Positions 44,496-55,131 of a stretch of 64,000 nucleotides of DNA are shown one piece after another. Position numbers and translations under genes: made by a program. The notes under the pieces were generated by a model. It saw only the letters and a program-made list of their open reading frames with translations. It ran no database searches and had not been told where the DNA came from. Position 1 is the first letter of the stretch. The number at the start of each line of letters is the position of its first letter. This stretch comes from Corynebacterium afermentans subsp. afermentans (lineage in GTDB: Bacteria > Actinomycetota > Actinomycetes > Mycobacteriales > Mycobacteriaceae), in the NCBI RefSeq assembly GCF_030408355.1, contig NZ_CP046606.1, positions 992,001 through 1,056,000 on the forward strand, written 5' to 3'.

Positions 44496-46330
44496 TCCAC
44501 CTGGCGCACGGCGCCCTTGTCGGCGCTGGTGGCCATCTTCGCGTACGCTCGCAAAGCCTTCGACACCTCCCGGACGCGGTTCGGCGTCCACGGGGTGTCG
44601 GAGGCTTCTATCGTTTTCCGGCGTTTGTCCAGCTCCGCCTGGTCCACGTCGAGCTTCAGCTCGCGGTTGGATACGGAAATGGAGATGGTGTCGCCGTTTT
44701 CGATCAGGCCGATCAGGCCGCCAGCGGCGGCTTCGGGGGAGATGTGGCCGATGGACAGCCCGGAGGTGCCACCGGAGAAACGCCCGTCCGTGATCAGCGC
44801 GCACTTTTTGCCTAGGCCGGCGCCCTTGAGGAACGACGTCGGGTGCAGCATCTCCTGCATGCCCGGCCCGCCGGCGGGGCCTTCGTAGCGGATCACCACG
44901 ACCTCACCTTCGAGCACCTCGCGGTTGAGGATCATGGAAACGGCTTGCTCCTGCGAGTCCACCACGCGCGCGGGCCCCGTGAACTCCCACAGGCCCTCTT
45001 CCACGCCGGCGGTCTTCAAAATCGCGCCGTCGGGTGCGAGGTTGCCGCGCAGCACCACCAGGCCGCCGTCGGACGTAAACGGGTGCTCGGCGTCGTGGAT
45101 CACGCCGTTTGCCGCGTCGGTATCGAGCTCCGCCCACCGCGCACTCTGGGAAAACGCCTTCGTGGTGCGCTCTCCGCCGGGGGCGGCGTGGTACAGCTCC
45201 AGCGCCTCATTGGTCGCGGACCCGCCGCGGATGTCCCAGTCTGCGAGCCATTTGCTTAGCGACGGATACGCGATCGAGTGCACATCCGCATGCAGCAGTC
45301 CCGCGCGGTTGAGCTCGCCCAAAATCGCCGGGATGCCGCCTGCGCGGTGGACGTCCTCGACGTGGGCTTCGCCGTTCGGCGCCACCTTGGACAGGCAGGG
45401 GATCTGGTGGGACAGCTCGTCGATGTCGTGGAGGTCGAAGTCGATTCCGCCCTCCTGCGCGGCGGCGAGGATGTGCAGGATGGTGTTGGTGGATCCGCCC
45501 ATGGCCATGTCCAGCGCCATGGCGTTGCGGAAGGCGTTCACGCCTGCCACGTTGCGTGGCAGGACGGATTCGTCGCCCTGGCCGTAGTAGCGCTCGCACA
45601 GCTCCATGACGGTCCGGCCGGCCTTTTCAAACAGTTCGCGGCGAGTGGTGTGGGTGGCGAGCGTGGTGCCGTTTCCCGGCAGGGACAGGCCGAGCGCCTC
45701 GGTGAGGCAGTTCATGGAGTTGGCGGTGAACATGCCGGAGCAGGAGCCGCAGGTGGGGCAGGCGTTGTTGGCGATGTTGTCGAGCTCCGAGTCGGAGACG
45801 TCGTCGTTGGCGGACAGTGCGATCGCGTCGATGAGGTCGGACTTCGGTTTGGTCACCCCTCCGACCGAGAATGCCTTGCCGGCCTCCATGGGGCCGCCGG
45901 AGACGAACACGGCCGGGATATTCAGGCGCATCGCGGCGTTGAGCATGCCCGGCGTGATCTTGTCGCAGTTGGAGATGCAGACCATGGCGTCCACCGTGTG
46001 GGCGTTGACCATGTACTCCACCGAGTCGGTGATGATTTCGCGCGACGGCAGGGAGTACAGCATGCCGGAGTGTCCCATGGCGATGCCGTCGTCGACGGCG
46101 ATGGTGTTGAACTCCTTGGGCACTCCGCCGGCGGCACGCACGGCGTCCGCGACGATGTCGCCGACCTCCTTCAGGTGCACGTGCCCCGGAACGAACTGGG
46201 TGTAGGAGTTCACAATAGCCACGATCGGCTTGCCAAACTCGTTCTCACCGGTGCCGGTGGCGCGCCACAGTGCGCGGGCGCCTGCGGCCTGGCGGCCGAT
46301 GGTGGTGACGCGTGAGCGAAGTGGGATCAC
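44492..46330 (-). CDS. ilvD: Dihydroxy-acid dehydratase
   Basis: Fe-S enzyme of valine, isoleucine and leucine synthesis, making the 2-oxoacid from the dihydroxy acid delivered by IlvC. 612 residues. Cluster cysteines in CISNCDK (about 123-127) and CPTCGSCSG (about 196-204). GHSGM and [10 protein letters not shown] are family motifs. About 0.8 kb from ilvBNC but on the other strand, with its own regulation. Confidence 0.97.
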   Translation of the reverse strand: MIPLRSRVTTIGRQAAGARALWRATGTGENEFGKPIVAIVNSYTQFVPGHVHLKEVGDIVADAVRAAGGVPKEFNTIAVDDGIAMGHSGMLYSLPSREIITDSVEYMVNAHTVDAMVCISNCDKITPGMLNAAMRLNIPAVFVSGGPMEAGKAFSVGGVTKPKSDLIDAIALSANDDVSDSELDNIANNACPTCGSCSGMFTANSMNCLTEALGLSLPGNGTTLATHTTRRELFEKAGRTVMELCERYYGQGDESVLPRNVAGVNAFRNAMALDMAMGGSTNTILHILAAAQEGGIDFDLHDIDELSHQIPCLSKVAPNGEAHVEDVHRAGGIPAILGELNRAGLLHADVHSIAYPSLSKWLADWDIRGGSATNEALELYHAAPGGERTTKAFSQSARWAELDTDAANGVIHDAEHPFTSDGGLVVLRGNLAPDGAILKTAGVEEGLWEFTGPARVVDSQEQAVSMILNREVLEGEVVVIRYEGPAGGPGMQEMLHPTSFLKGAGLGKKCALITDGRFSGGTSGLSIGHISPEAAAGGLIGLIENGDTISISVSNRELKLDVDQAELDKRRKTIEASDTPWTPNRVREVSKALRAYAKMATSADKGAVRQVD

Positions 46331-46342
46331 GGTGGTTACTCC

Positions 46343-46885
46343 TTAAGTTTCAGAGGAAGTATTCGGCGAGGACGGGCGCGGGCCCGGCAGGTCCGGGTGC
46401 TCGGCAACGTAGGCGTCGTACTCTTCGCGGGAGAGCAAAACCTTGTGGCCGCCCTTGTCGATGATTTCGTACTTGCCGTCGGTGGCCTCCTGGGCTGCGG
46501 TGATCACGTCGGTGATGCGGCCGTTGGATGCCTCGGCAAGTTCGGGAAGCGAGTTAAAGGTCACGCCGGGTAGCGGGTGCTCCGCGCCGTCGACAGTAAC
46601 GGCATGAACAGCAGAGCCCTTGAACGCGAGGCCCTTGAGGTCGCGCCACGGCAGGGTGACGTTCTTGCGCACCAGATACTTGGCGGTGATGCCGCGCTCG
46701 TCCACTGTGGTGGAAGAGGCAAGCACCCAAGCCAGCCAGACCGCGGGGAAGATCAGCAGCCAGGCCAGGTACTTCGGCGCCCAGAGGATGCCCATCAGGG
46801 CGATGCCGGTGGCGAGCACGATGGCGAGGATGTGCTCGCGCGTGGGCTTGAATACGTGCTGGGTGTGTTCCGGCGTGTCAGTCAT
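46343..46885 (-). CDS. PH domain-containing membrane protein
   Basis: 180 residues: two membrane helices (about 16-55), then a PH-like beta domain (STTVDERGITAKYLVRKNVTLPWRDLKGL, split here as residues 58-86) of the type found in small corynebacterial and mycobacterial antigen-like proteins, and a Pro-rich tail. Starts divergently from the ilv leader; ends 12 bp before ilvD, so they are probably co-transcribed. Confidence 0.83.
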   Translation of the reverse strand: MTDTPEHTQHVFKPTREHILAIVLATGIALMGILWAPKYLAWLLIFPAVWLAWVLASSTTVDERGITAKYLVRKNVTLPWRDLKGLAFKGSAVHAVTVDGAEHPLPGVTFNSLPELAEASNGRITDVITAAQEATDGKYEIIDKGGHKVLLSREEYDAYVAEHPDLPGPRPSSPNTSSET

Positions 46886-46979
46886 AGTTGGGGATGGTAG
46901 TCACCTTTGGAACGTCGATAGGCAATAGCCCGCAATTTAAATACTTGAATAAAAACCCTCGAGATGTTGCCTGGGACAC

Positions 46980-46985
46980 TACAGT
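46980..46985 (+). promoter_or_regulatory. -10 box of the ilvBNC leader transcript
   Basis: TACAGT, 8 nt before the GTG of the leader peptide, so transcription would begin at or next to that GTG (leaderless leader). No good -35 is visible. Confidence 0.65.
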
Positions 46986-46993
46986 TCTAAATC

Positions 46994-47044
46994 GTGATCA
47001 ACGAGCGACTTGTAATTATTCTCTCCCGACGGCGCTTGCCGTAG
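46994..47044 (+). CDS. ilvBNC leader peptide
   Basis: 16 codons, GTG to TAG: MINERLVIILSRRRLP. Five of its codons in a row (Leu, Val, Ile, Ile, Leu at 47009-47023) are for the end products of the pathway. It has the same layout as the C. glutamicum ilvB leader peptide (which, from memory, has a run of Ile/Leu/Val codons and a similar RRLP end). Starts without a ribosome site, 8 nt from the -10 box. Acts as a ribosome-stalling sensor of charged branched-chain tRNAs. Confidence 0.8.
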   Translation: MINERLVIILSRRRLP

Positions 47045-47116
47045 CGGGTGCGTTTTACACGCCGCTCACACACCAAGCGCCCTCGAGAGCACATCGCTCG
47101 TCGGGGGCTTTTGTTG
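47031..47116 (+). promoter_or_regulatory. ilvBNC attenuator (antiterminator and terminator)
   Basis: GGCGCTTG at 47031-47038, inside the leader peptide gene, is exactly complementary to CAAGCGCC at 47074-47081. The latter overlaps the 5' arm of a terminator hairpin (GCCCTCGAGAGC 47079-47090 with GCTCGTCGGGGGC 47096-47108, then TTTTGTTGT). A third hairpin (GCGGGTG/CACGCCGC, about 47045-47066) sits between. A ribosome stalled on the Val/Ile codons leaves 47031-47038 free to form the antiterminator; one at the stop codon covers it and the terminator forms. Confidence 0.75.
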
Positions 47117-47164
47117 TATGGGATCGCGATACCAAGCAGAGTCGAGCAAGCAAGGAGCCTTCAC

Positions 47165-48991
47165 GTGGCAGCTGCAGAGAAAAGAAAGCCCGAACGCATG
47201 ACGGGTGCGGACGCAGTCGTGCGCAGCCTCGAGGAACTGGGCACCGAGATCGTATTCGGTCTGCCCGGTGGTGCAGTGCTCCCGCTTTACGACGCACTGT
47301 TTCGTGCCGAGAAACTGCGCCACGTCCTCGTGCGCCATGAGCAAGGAGCAGGCCACGCCGCGGAAGGCTACGCGGTGGCCTCCGGAAACGTGGGCGTGTG
47401 CATCGCCACCTCCGGCCCGGGCGCGACCAACCTGGTCACCCCGATCGCCGACGCTTATCTGGACTCGGTGCCGCTGGTGGCGATCACCGGCCAGGTTGGC
47501 TCGCCGCTGCTGGGCACCGACGCGTTCCAGGAGGCGGACATCCGCGGTGTGACCATGCCGATTACCAAGCACAACCTCATGGTGTCCAAGGCGGAGGATA
47601 TTCCCAGCGCGATCGCCGCGGCCTTCCACATCGCCTCCACCGGCCGCCCCGGCCCGGTGCTGGTGGACATCCCGAAGGACGTGCAAAACGCCGAGATCGA
47701 ATTCGTGTGGCCGCCGAAGGTGGATCTGCCGGGCTACAAGCCGAACACGAAGCCGCACAACCGCCAGATCGCGCAGGCCGCGAAGATGATTGCCAAGGCG
47801 AAGCGCCCGGTGCTCTACATCGGCGGCGGCGTGGTTAAAGCGAACGCGCACAAGCAGCTGGCCAAGTTTGTGAAGGCCACCGGCATCCCGGTGGTGACCA
47901 CACTGATGGCGCTCGGAACGTTCCCGCACGACCACCCGCTTTACCTGGGCATGCCTGGCATGCACGGCACCGTGCCGGCGGTGGGCGCGTTCCAGGAGTC
48001 CGACCTGCTCATCGCAATCGGCGCGCGTTTCGACGACCGCGTCACCGGCGACACCGAGACCTTCGCCCCGCACGCGAAGGTCATCCACGCCGACATCGAT
48101 CCGGCCGAGGTGGGCAAGATCCGCCCGGTGGACGTGCCGATTGTCGGCGACGCCAAGAGGGTACTGTCCGAGCTCACTGACTACTTCGATGAAAAAGACA
48201 AGGTCAAGGCTCCCAGCATCCAGCCGTGGGTCGACCGCTTGATGGGCCTCAAAGAGCGCTTCCCGCGCGGCTACGAGGAGCACTCCGACGGCACGCTGGC
48301 CCCCCAGTATGTGCTGGAGACGCTGTCCAAGACCGCAGGCTCCGACGCAATCTATGTCTCGGGCGTGGGCCAGCACCAGATGTGGGCCGCCCAGTTCATC
48401 GACTACGACAAGCCGCGCCACTGGATCAACTCCGGCGGCGCAGGAACGATGGGCTTTTCCATCCCGGCCGCGATGGGTGCTAAAGCGGCGATGCCGGAGA
48501 AAGAGGTCTGGGCGATCGACGGCGACGGTTGTTTCCAGATGACCAACCAGGAGATCACCACCGCCGCCCTCGAGGGCTTCCCCATCAAGGTGGCCTTGAT
48601 CAACAACGGCAACCTGGGCATGGTGCGCCAGTGGCAGACCCTGTTCTACGACGGGCACTACTCGCACACCAAGCTCGGCGGCGAGGTCTACGTACCGGAC
48701 TTTGTGAAGCTGTCCGAGGCGCTCGGCGCGGTGTCGTTCCGCGTCACTTCCGCCGACGAGGTGGAAGAGGCGATCCAGCGCGCCCGCGAGATCAACGACC
48801 GCCCGGTGGTGGTCGAGTTTGTCGTGGGCGAGGACGCGCAGGTGTGGCCGATGATTGCGGCCGGCACCTCTAACTCCGACATCGAGTACGCGCGCGGAAT
48901 GCGTCCGTTCTTCGGCGAGGAGGAGTCTGCGGCGGAGACGCCGGAGGCCATCAACGACACCATCGAAGCGCTCGAGCAGGAGGGAAACTAA
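47165..48991 (+). CDS. ilvB: Acetolactate synthase large subunit
   Basis: ThDP- and FAD-dependent first enzyme of branched-chain amino acid synthesis, making acetolactate or acetohydroxybutyrate from pyruvate. 608 residues. Catalytic Glu59 in [13 protein letters not shown], and the ThDP motif GDGCFQM through ALINN near residues 455-480. GTG at 47165 follows SD AAGGAG (47152-47157). First structural gene after the attenuator; ilvN starts 2 bp after its stop. Confidence 0.97.
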   Translation: MAAAEKRKPERMTGADAVVRSLEELGTEIVFGLPGGAVLPLYDALFRAEKLRHVLVRHEQGAGHAAEGYAVASGNVGVCIATSGPGATNLVTPIADAYLDSVPLVAITGQVGSPLLGTDAFQEADIRGVTMPITKHNLMVSKAEDIPSAIAAAFHIASTGRPGPVLVDIPKDVQNAEIEFVWPPKVDLPGYKPNTKPHNRQIAQAAKMIAKAKRPVLYIGGGVVKANAHKQLAKFVKATGIPVVTTLMALGTFPHDHPLYLGMPGMHGTVPAVGAFQESDLLIAIGARFDDRVTGDTETFAPHAKVIHADIDPAEVGKIRPVDVPIVGDAKRVLSELTDYFDEKDKVKAPSIQPWVDRLMGLKERFPRGYEEHSDGTLAPQYVLETLSKTAGSDAIYVSGVGQHQMWAAQFIDYDKPRHWINSGGAGTMGFSIPAAMGAKAAMPEKEVWAIDGDGCFQMTNQEITTAALEGFPIKVALINNGNLGMVRQWQTLFYDGHYSHTKLGGEVYVPDFVKLSEALGAVSFRVTSADEVEEAIQRAREINDRPVVVEFVVGEDAQVWPMIAAGTSNSDIEYARGMRPFFGEEESAAETPEAINDTIEALEQEGN

Positions 48992-48993
48992 CC

Positions 48994-49512
48994 ATGGCGC
49001 AGCCCGATCAAATCACCCGCCACACGCTGTCGGTACTCGTCGATGACGTCGACGGCATCATCACCCGCGTCACCGCGCTGTTTACCCGCCGCGGCTACAA
49101 CCTGGTCTCCCTCGTCTCCGCGAAGACAGCGAAGGAGGGCATCAACCGACTCACGGTCGTCGTGGACGCCACGCCCCACGCGGTCGAGCAGATCACCAAA
49201 CAGCTGTACAAGCTCATCCAGGTGCACAAGGTGCTCGAGCTTGACGACGCCACGTCGGTCGGCCGCCAACTGCTCCTGGTGAAGGTCAACGCGGACAACC
49301 TGACCCGTCCGCAGGTGGTGGACGCAGCCAACCTGTTCCGCGCCCGCGTGATCGACGTGGCGGTGGACTCCGTGATCATCGAGGCCACGGGCAACTCCGC
49401 CAAGCTCAAGGCGTTTCTTGAGGTGATGGACTCCTTCGGGATCCGCGAGTTGGCGCGCTCCGGTTCGGTGGCGCTGTCGCGTGGTTCGAAGACAATGGCA
49501 AAGTCCGAGTAA
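48994..49512 (+). CDS. ilvN: Acetolactate synthase small (regulatory) subunit
   Basis: 172 residues. N-terminal ACT domain (HTLSVLVDDVDGIITRVTAL, about 10-29), which binds valine and gives feedback inhibition of IlvB, and a C-terminal domain. Only 2 bp from ilvB, so coupled. Confidence 0.96.
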   Translation: MAQPDQITRHTLSVLVDDVDGIITRVTALFTRRGYNLVSLVSAKTAKEGINRLTVVVDATPHAVEQITKQLYKLIQVHKVLELDDATSVGRQLLLVKVNADNLTRPQVVDAANLFRARVIDVAVDSVIIEATGNSAKLKAFLEVMDSFGIRELARSGSVALSRGSKTMAKSE

Positions 49513-49525
49513 ATCTTAAAATCCC

Positions 49526-50602
<1,077 letters not shown>

Positions 50603-50619
50603 CCTGCAGGCAGCAAAAA

Positions 50620-50648
50620 CCCCGCGCTCCCGATTGGGAGACGCGGGG
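50620..50648. terminator. Bidirectional terminator between ilvC and the LEA-like gene
   Basis: CCCCGCG-CTCCC-GATT-GGGAG-A-CGCGGGG hairpin with AAAAA on the left and a downstream AGCTTTTTG on the right; serves ilvC (+) and the convergent gene ending at 50667. Confidence 0.88.
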
Positions 50649-50666
50649 TAAAGCTTTTTGTGGCGA

Positions 50667-51251
50667 CTAGTTGGTAGCCGCAGCACCCTCCGGAGCTTCC
50701 TCCGGTGCCAGGGTCTCGGTGATCTCGTCAACGATGTTGGTCTCGGTGACCGTCTCGTCTGCCGGCTCAGCGGCGGACTCCTCGGCACCCTCAGCAGCGC
50801 CGTCCTCAACGGTGGTGGTCTCGGAGACAACCTCGGTTGCGGCGGTGGTGGTGGAGGTAACGGTCTCGCCCTCGCCGTTGTCGCCGGAGAACAGGGACCA
50901 CAGCAGCCACAGCAGCAGCAGGGCGACCAGCAGGCCGAGCAGCCACTTCCACCAGCCGCCGCCGTTGCCCTCCTCGGTCACCGCGGTGGAACCAGCGGTG
51001 GAACGAGCCGGGGTAGTAGCGGTGCGCTCGGTGGTGGTGCGCTCAACGCGAACATCCTTGTTCGGCTCAACGTTGGTGCGGTCGACGTTGACGTCCTTAA
51101 CGCGGTCGACGCCCTCACCGCCGCGGGTGCGCAGATCGTCCAGCTTGTCCTGGCCGAGATCCTTCGCGTCGCCGAGCTTGTCCTGGCCGAAGTCCTTAGC
51201 GTCCTTAGCAAAGTCCTTCGGGTTGCGCTTCGGGTCGATGGGGTTGTTCAT
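50667..51251 (-). CDS. LEA-like N-terminal, single-helix membrane protein
   Basis: 194 residues. The N-terminal ~45 contain a repeated amphipathic unit (KDFGQDKLGDAKD then KDLGQDKLDDLR), like late-embryogenesis or CsbD-type stress proteins. After a Thr/Arg-rich linker comes one hydrophobic helix with a Trp/Leu run (WWKWLLGLLVALLLLWLLW, about 104-122), then a disordered acidic tail. Probably an envelope protein with the acidic tail outside. SD AAAGGAA 8 nt upstream of the ATG. Confidence 0.75.
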   Translation of the reverse strand: MNNPIDPKRNPKDFAKDAKDFGQDKLGDAKDLGQDKLDDLRTRGGEGVDRVKDVNVDRTNVEPNKDVRVERTTTERTATTPARSTAGSTAVTEEGNGGGWWKWLLGLLVALLLLWLLWSLFSGDNGEGETVTSTTTAATEVVSETTTVEDGAAEGAEESAAEPADETVTETNIVDEITETLAPEEAPEGAAATN

Positions 51252-51458
51252 TGTAAATTCCTTTCGTGCTAACACAAGTGCTGGTGTAGCGTCTGCGTCG
51301 GACGCATGGCTATGCCAGCATCCTTCGCGAACGAGCGCCCACTGTAACAAAACTTCCGCAAGCGGTGCCGCGGGATCCGTGCTACACGCCCCATAGTATT
51401 CGGTGTTTTCCCTGCGCTCGTAGGGTGGTCGCTGCCAAACGGAACGGTTTTCAATTAG

Positions 51459-51487
51459 TTGTCATTAAGGCGTGTGGCGAATACCGT
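51459..51487 (+). promoter_or_regulatory. Promoter of the CDF metal exporter gene
   Basis: TTGTCA (51459-51464), 17-bp spacer, TACCGT (51482-51487). The whole 280-bp gap 51252-51531 otherwise holds no reading frame; it is locally AT-richer around 51450-51475. Confidence 0.65.
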
Positions 51488-51531
51488 AGGTCGTCGATAG
51501 GCAATGTGAAAGATGCGAAGGGGACCCGCAG

Positions 51532-52422
51532 ATGCACGATCACGCCCACCACGACCACGCCCACGGCGCACCGCGGCGCGCGCTCGCGGTCGCGCTTGCC
51601 ATCACCGGCACTGTGTTTGTCGCGGAGGTCGTAGGCGGTTGGCTCTCCGGGTCGATGGCGTTGATCGCAGATGCGATGCACATGCTTTCCGACGCCGCGG
51701 GGCTGATCATCTCCCTTATCGCCAGCATCGTCGGACAAAGGGCGGCTTCGGCGACCGCGACGTACGGTTACCGGCGCGTGGAGGTGCTCGCCGCGCTGAT
51801 TAACGCGGTGGCGGTGCTGAGCATCTCCGTCTGGATCGTGGTTACGGCGGTGCGCAGGCTGGGCGACCCGCAACCGGTGGAGACCACCTCAATGATGGTG
51901 ATCGCGGTTGTTGGCTTAGTCGCAAACGCAGCTTCAGCGTGGGTGCTTTCGCGCCATAGGGAGAGCTCCATCAACGTCCAGGGAGCGTACCTGCACGTGC
52001 TGGTGGATATGCTCGGCTCCGTCGCAGTGCTCGTGGCCGGCGCGGTGATCGCGCTCACCGGGTTTACCGGAGCGGACGTGGTCGCCTCTCTGCTCATCGC
52101 GGCGCTAGTACTGCCGCAGGCATGGCGGTTGATGGTGGGCTCCGCCCGCGTGATGCTCGAGCACGTGCCGGCCGGGTTTGACGCGGACGAGGTAGTGCAC
52201 GCCTTGAGGCTGGTTGAGGGGGTGGGCGACACGCATGACCTGCACCTGTGGTCGCTGGACGGGGTGAGCGTGCTGGCTACGGTGCACGTGGTGGCGGGGC
52301 CCGGGGTGGACCGGGACAAGCTGCTGGACCGCGTGCAGGAGGCCCTGGCGCAGCTCGGGGTGGAGCATGCGACGGTGCAGATTGAGCCGCCGGAGCACAT
52401 CGGTCACGAGAAGGTGTGCTGA
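51532..52422 (+). CDS. Cation diffusion facilitator (zinc/cobalt/cadmium exporter)
   Basis: 296 residues. His-rich start (MHDHAHHDHAHG), six membrane helices, with metal-site residues in ADAMHMLSDAAG (HxxxD, about 42-53) and HVLVDMLGS (HxxxD, about 155-163), the CzcD/ZitB pattern. C-terminal cytoplasmic ferredoxin-like domain. SD GAAGGGGA upstream. Most likely Zn2+ export. The upstream region carries the promoter above and a copy of the CGTCGATAGGCA motif. Confidence 0.9.
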   Translation: MHDHAHHDHAHGAPRRALAVALAITGTVFVAEVVGGWLSGSMALIADAMHMLSDAAGLIISLIASIVGQRAASATATYGYRRVEVLAALINAVAVLSISVWIVVTAVRRLGDPQPVETTSMMVIAVVGLVANAASAWVLSRHRESSINVQGAYLHVLVDMLGSVAVLVAGAVIALTGFTGADVVASLLIAALVLPQAWRLMVGSARVMLEHVPAGFDADEVVHALRLVEGVGDTHDLHLWSLDGVSVLATVHVVAGPGVDRDKLLDRVQEALAQLGVEHATVQIEPPEHIGHEKVC

Positions 52423-52444
52423 AACTGCACTACGCTGTGGTGCC

Positions 52445-54214
52445 ATGGGTTTCACCACGCCGAGCTACTCACTTAAGGACTTGTTTTCCCGCGCGGGGCG
52501 GGGAGAGCTGCAGTTGCCCGATTTTCAGCGCGAATATCTGTGGGGCGTCGATAGAGTCCGCACGCTGGTGACTTCGGTGCTGCGTGGCTACCCGGTGGGC
52601 TCGTTCCTCGCCCTGGACACGCGCAACATGGAGCAGCGCTTCAAGCCGCGCCCGCTCGAGGGCGTGGAGGTCGACGGCGTGGCCCCCGGGCTGTTGCTTT
52701 TAGACGGCCAGCAGCGCCTGACCTCGCTCTACCAGGCATTCACGAACAACGGCGAGGTCCAGACCGTGGATTATTTAAACCGGCCGATCTGCCGCCGCTT
52801 CATGGTGGACGTGCGCGCCGCGGCGTCCGCGGACCCGATGCCGGTGGAGGCGCTTTTCGCGGTGGACGAGCAAGGGCAGGTGCGCTCCCACTTTGGGCCG
52901 GACGTCGACGGTGCCCTGAATTCGCGTGAGGCATACATACATAACGGTGTCATCCCGGTGAGCATGCTGCTGTGGCCGGAGGGCAACGACGTGCTCGTGG
53001 ACATGGCGGCGCACACTGAGGACGAGCAGCTGCGCGACGCGGTCAAGCGCTTTGTCAACCAGGTCATGCGGGCACTTCCGGCTTACGACGTGCCGGTGAT
53101 CCGCGTGGACCGCGAAACCACGCAGGCCGGTGTCGGCCAGATCTTCGCCTTTGCCAACTCCGCCGGCGTGCAGATGGACGTTTTTGAACTCCTCACGGCG
53201 GTTTTCGCCTCCGAGGATCCGTCATTCGTGCTGGCGGAAAGTTGGTTGGATACGGAGCGCAAGCTGCGCGAGCACCCCGTGCTGGACAGCGTTGGGCGCG
53301 TGGAGTTTTTGCGTGCGCTGTCGCTGCTGCTGTCCAGCAGGCGCGGCCAGGCGCGGGGTCACCGCGGCGACATCTTGGACATAACGCTCGAGCAGTACCG
53401 GAATCACGCAGGCGAGATGCTGGACGGTTTCCTTGCCGCGGCGGCGTTTTTGGAGGAGCGACGGGTTGTTTCCGCGGACCAGGTGCCGTACCCGGCCCAA
53501 CTGATCCCGTTGGCGGTGATCTTGGCACGCCTGGCTGAGGATCCGGGCGCGCTTGAGCGCGAAGGGGCAGCGGACCGGCTTAACCGCTGGTTCTGGTGCG
53601 GTGTCTTCGGCGAGCTGTACGGCTCCCACGCGCCCACCATCCGCATCGGACTGGATGTCACCGAGGTGACCCCCTGGGTGCGCGAGGACACCGACGAGCC
53701 GCCCCGCACGGTGTCGGACGCGCAGTTTTTCGAGTCCCGCCTGCGCACCGCCGGCCCGGACAGCGGCGTCTACCGCGGCCTGTACTCGCTACTCATGGCC
53801 AGGGGCGCACGCGATTGGCGGACTGCCGAGCCGTTTAACGCAGAAACGGTGGGGCAGCTGCAGCCCCGATTCCGGCAGGTGTTCCCGGCGGAGTACCTGG
53901 CGGTGACCGGTGCGCTGGAAAAAGACCCGGAGTTGGCCGATTCAGTGCTCAACCGCACCCCGATGGGACGGCGCACGGACGTGGTCATCGAGGGCAACGA
54001 ACCGAAGCGTTACCTGTCCCGGCTGCAGTCAAAGTCCCTGCTGGAAGACGACGAGTTCGACGCAATGCTTGAAGGCCACGAGATGGATCCGGAGCTGGTG
54101 CTGGCCTCGAACTGGGAAGGTTTTGTGGCCGACAGGCGCGAGCGCTTCGTGGGCATGATCGAGTACGCCATGGACCGTGCCGCCGAGCGGGACTGGGAAC
54201 CGGGCGAGAACTAG
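52445..54214 (+). CDS. DUF262 domain protein (GmrS-like N-terminus)
   Basis: 589 residues. The N-terminal DUF262/ParB-like domain shows QLPDFQREYLWG (about 23-34), RVRTLVTSVLRGYPVGSFL and the hallmark LLDGQQRLTSLY (about 82-93), the DGQQR nucleotide-binding motif of GmrSD-type restriction enzymes. No C-terminal HNH/DUF1524 nuclease motif is visible in the rest. -10-like TACGCT at 52431-52436, 8 nt before the ATG. Its stop shares a base with the lipoprotein start (TAGTG). Defence role is possible but not shown. Confidence 0.8.
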   Translation: MGFTTPSYSLKDLFSRAGRGELQLPDFQREYLWGVDRVRTLVTSVLRGYPVGSFLALDTRNMEQRFKPRPLEGVEVDGVAPGLLLLDGQQRLTSLYQAFTNNGEVQTVDYLNRPICRRFMVDVRAAASADPMPVEALFAVDEQGQVRSHFGPDVDGALNSREAYIHNGVIPVSMLLWPEGNDVLVDMAAHTEDEQLRDAVKRFVNQVMRALPAYDVPVIRVDRETTQAGVGQIFAFANSAGVQMDVFELLTAVFASEDPSFVLAESWLDTERKLREHPVLDSVGRVEFLRALSLLLSSRRGQARGHRGDILDITLEQYRNHAGEMLDGFLAAAAFLEERRVVSADQVPYPAQLIPLAVILARLAEDPGALEREGAADRLNRWFWCGVFGELYGSHAPTIRIGLDVTEVTPWVREDTDEPPRTVSDAQFFESRLRTAGPDSGVYRGLYSLLMARGARDWRTAEPFNAETVGQLQPRFRQVFPAEYLAVTGALEKDPELADSVLNRTPMGRRTDVVIEGNEPKRYLSRLQSKSLLEDDEFDAMLEGHEMDPELVLASNWEGFVADRRERFVGMIEYAMDRAAERDWEPGEN

Positions 54215-55071
54215 TGGCGAAAGCGGGAAGCCTCGCCCGGGCGGCCGCTGTGATTGCTGCCGCCGCGATGCTGATGTCGTGTGCGCCGGAGGCGCAGTTG
54301 AGCCAGCTTGAGCGCGCCCGCGGCGTGAACCAGTCCAAGCACGTGGGGAAGCTGTTCGCGGGCGAGCCGGAGGTCGTCGACGACGTTCTGGGTATCAAGA
54401 CCACGAAGTTGTTCTTCCCCACGTCGGAGACGCTCGTGCTCAGCGACACCTCGGTTGAGGCACAGCTGCGGGCGGCATCCATCGCGGTGACCACGAACGC
54501 GCCGATGATGGTCTACGACCCGGCCCGCCACGCCGAGTACGTGCAGATGATCGCGGATATGCGCACAGTGAACGTGCTCACGGTCGGGGACGTGGCCATT
54601 GCGCCGTCGAAAGGCGCGGTGAGCGTGCGGCGCGACCCCGGCGGACTGCGGGCGTTGGAGCAGATGACGGCGTTGCGCTACCGGGAGCGCACCGTCGCCA
54701 CGCCGCAGGAGGCGGTGCGGGAAGTGGCCGAATTGCGCCAGCTCGAACCGATGTGGCTGCGTGCGCAGTGGGCGGATCCGGCGGTCTTGCCCGCGTCGAC
54801 CCCGGAACCTTTCCCCATTCAGTCCCGCCGCGACGCCAATATGGCACCAAGGGTGGTTGCAACCTGGGAATCCTCGATCCCGTCCGTGGCAAACGCGCGC
54901 AGCTACGGCGCGGATGTGACTGTGGTGCCGTTGGCGGATCCGCGCCGGAGCGAGCAGACCCTGTTTGCCATGGCGGGGCTGGCCGAGCGTCCATTGGTGG
55001 CGCTGGGCGGCCACTTTGGCACTTCCGAGGAGCTGGCCGCGCGGATTCGGAAGGCGGAAGCGGCCTACTAG
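54214..55071 (+). CDS. Lipoprotein, cell-wall-binding-repeat-like
   Basis: 285 residues with a lipobox AMLMSCAP (Cys at about 23). Body resembles the 56159-57607 lipoprotein: PTSETLVLSD... QLRAASIAVTTNAPMMV aligns with DSSETVVVSA... QLKAAAIAVKLGAPMLV. GTG start is coupled to the DUF262 stop. Outside-facing protein of unknown role. Confidence 0.8.
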   Translation: MAKAGSLARAAAVIAAAAMLMSCAPEAQLSQLERARGVNQSKHVGKLFAGEPEVVDDVLGIKTTKLFFPTSETLVLSDTSVEAQLRAASIAVTTNAPMMVYDPARHAEYVQMIADMRTVNVLTVGDVAIAPSKGAVSVRRDPGGLRALEQMTALRYRERTVATPQEAVREVAELRQLEPMWLRAQWADPAVLPASTPEPFPIQSRRDANMAPRVVATWESSIPSVANARSYGADVTVVPLADPRRSEQTLFAMAGLAERPLVALGGHFGTSEELAARIRKAEAAY

Positions 55072-55131
55072 CGCGGCGCGAGGTGATAGCCTGAGGCTGG
55101 TTTCTACTATGTGAGAAGAAGGTTTCAGGAT

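Noticed and set aside
47066..48667. 533-aa reverse frame over ilvB
   Set aside because: Antisense of ilvB, His/Arg-rich shadow, no start signal.
51440..51470. Zur-like box before the CDF gene (TTTTCAATTAGTTGTCATT)
   Set aside because: Symmetry is poor and the site overlaps the -35; not enough match to call.
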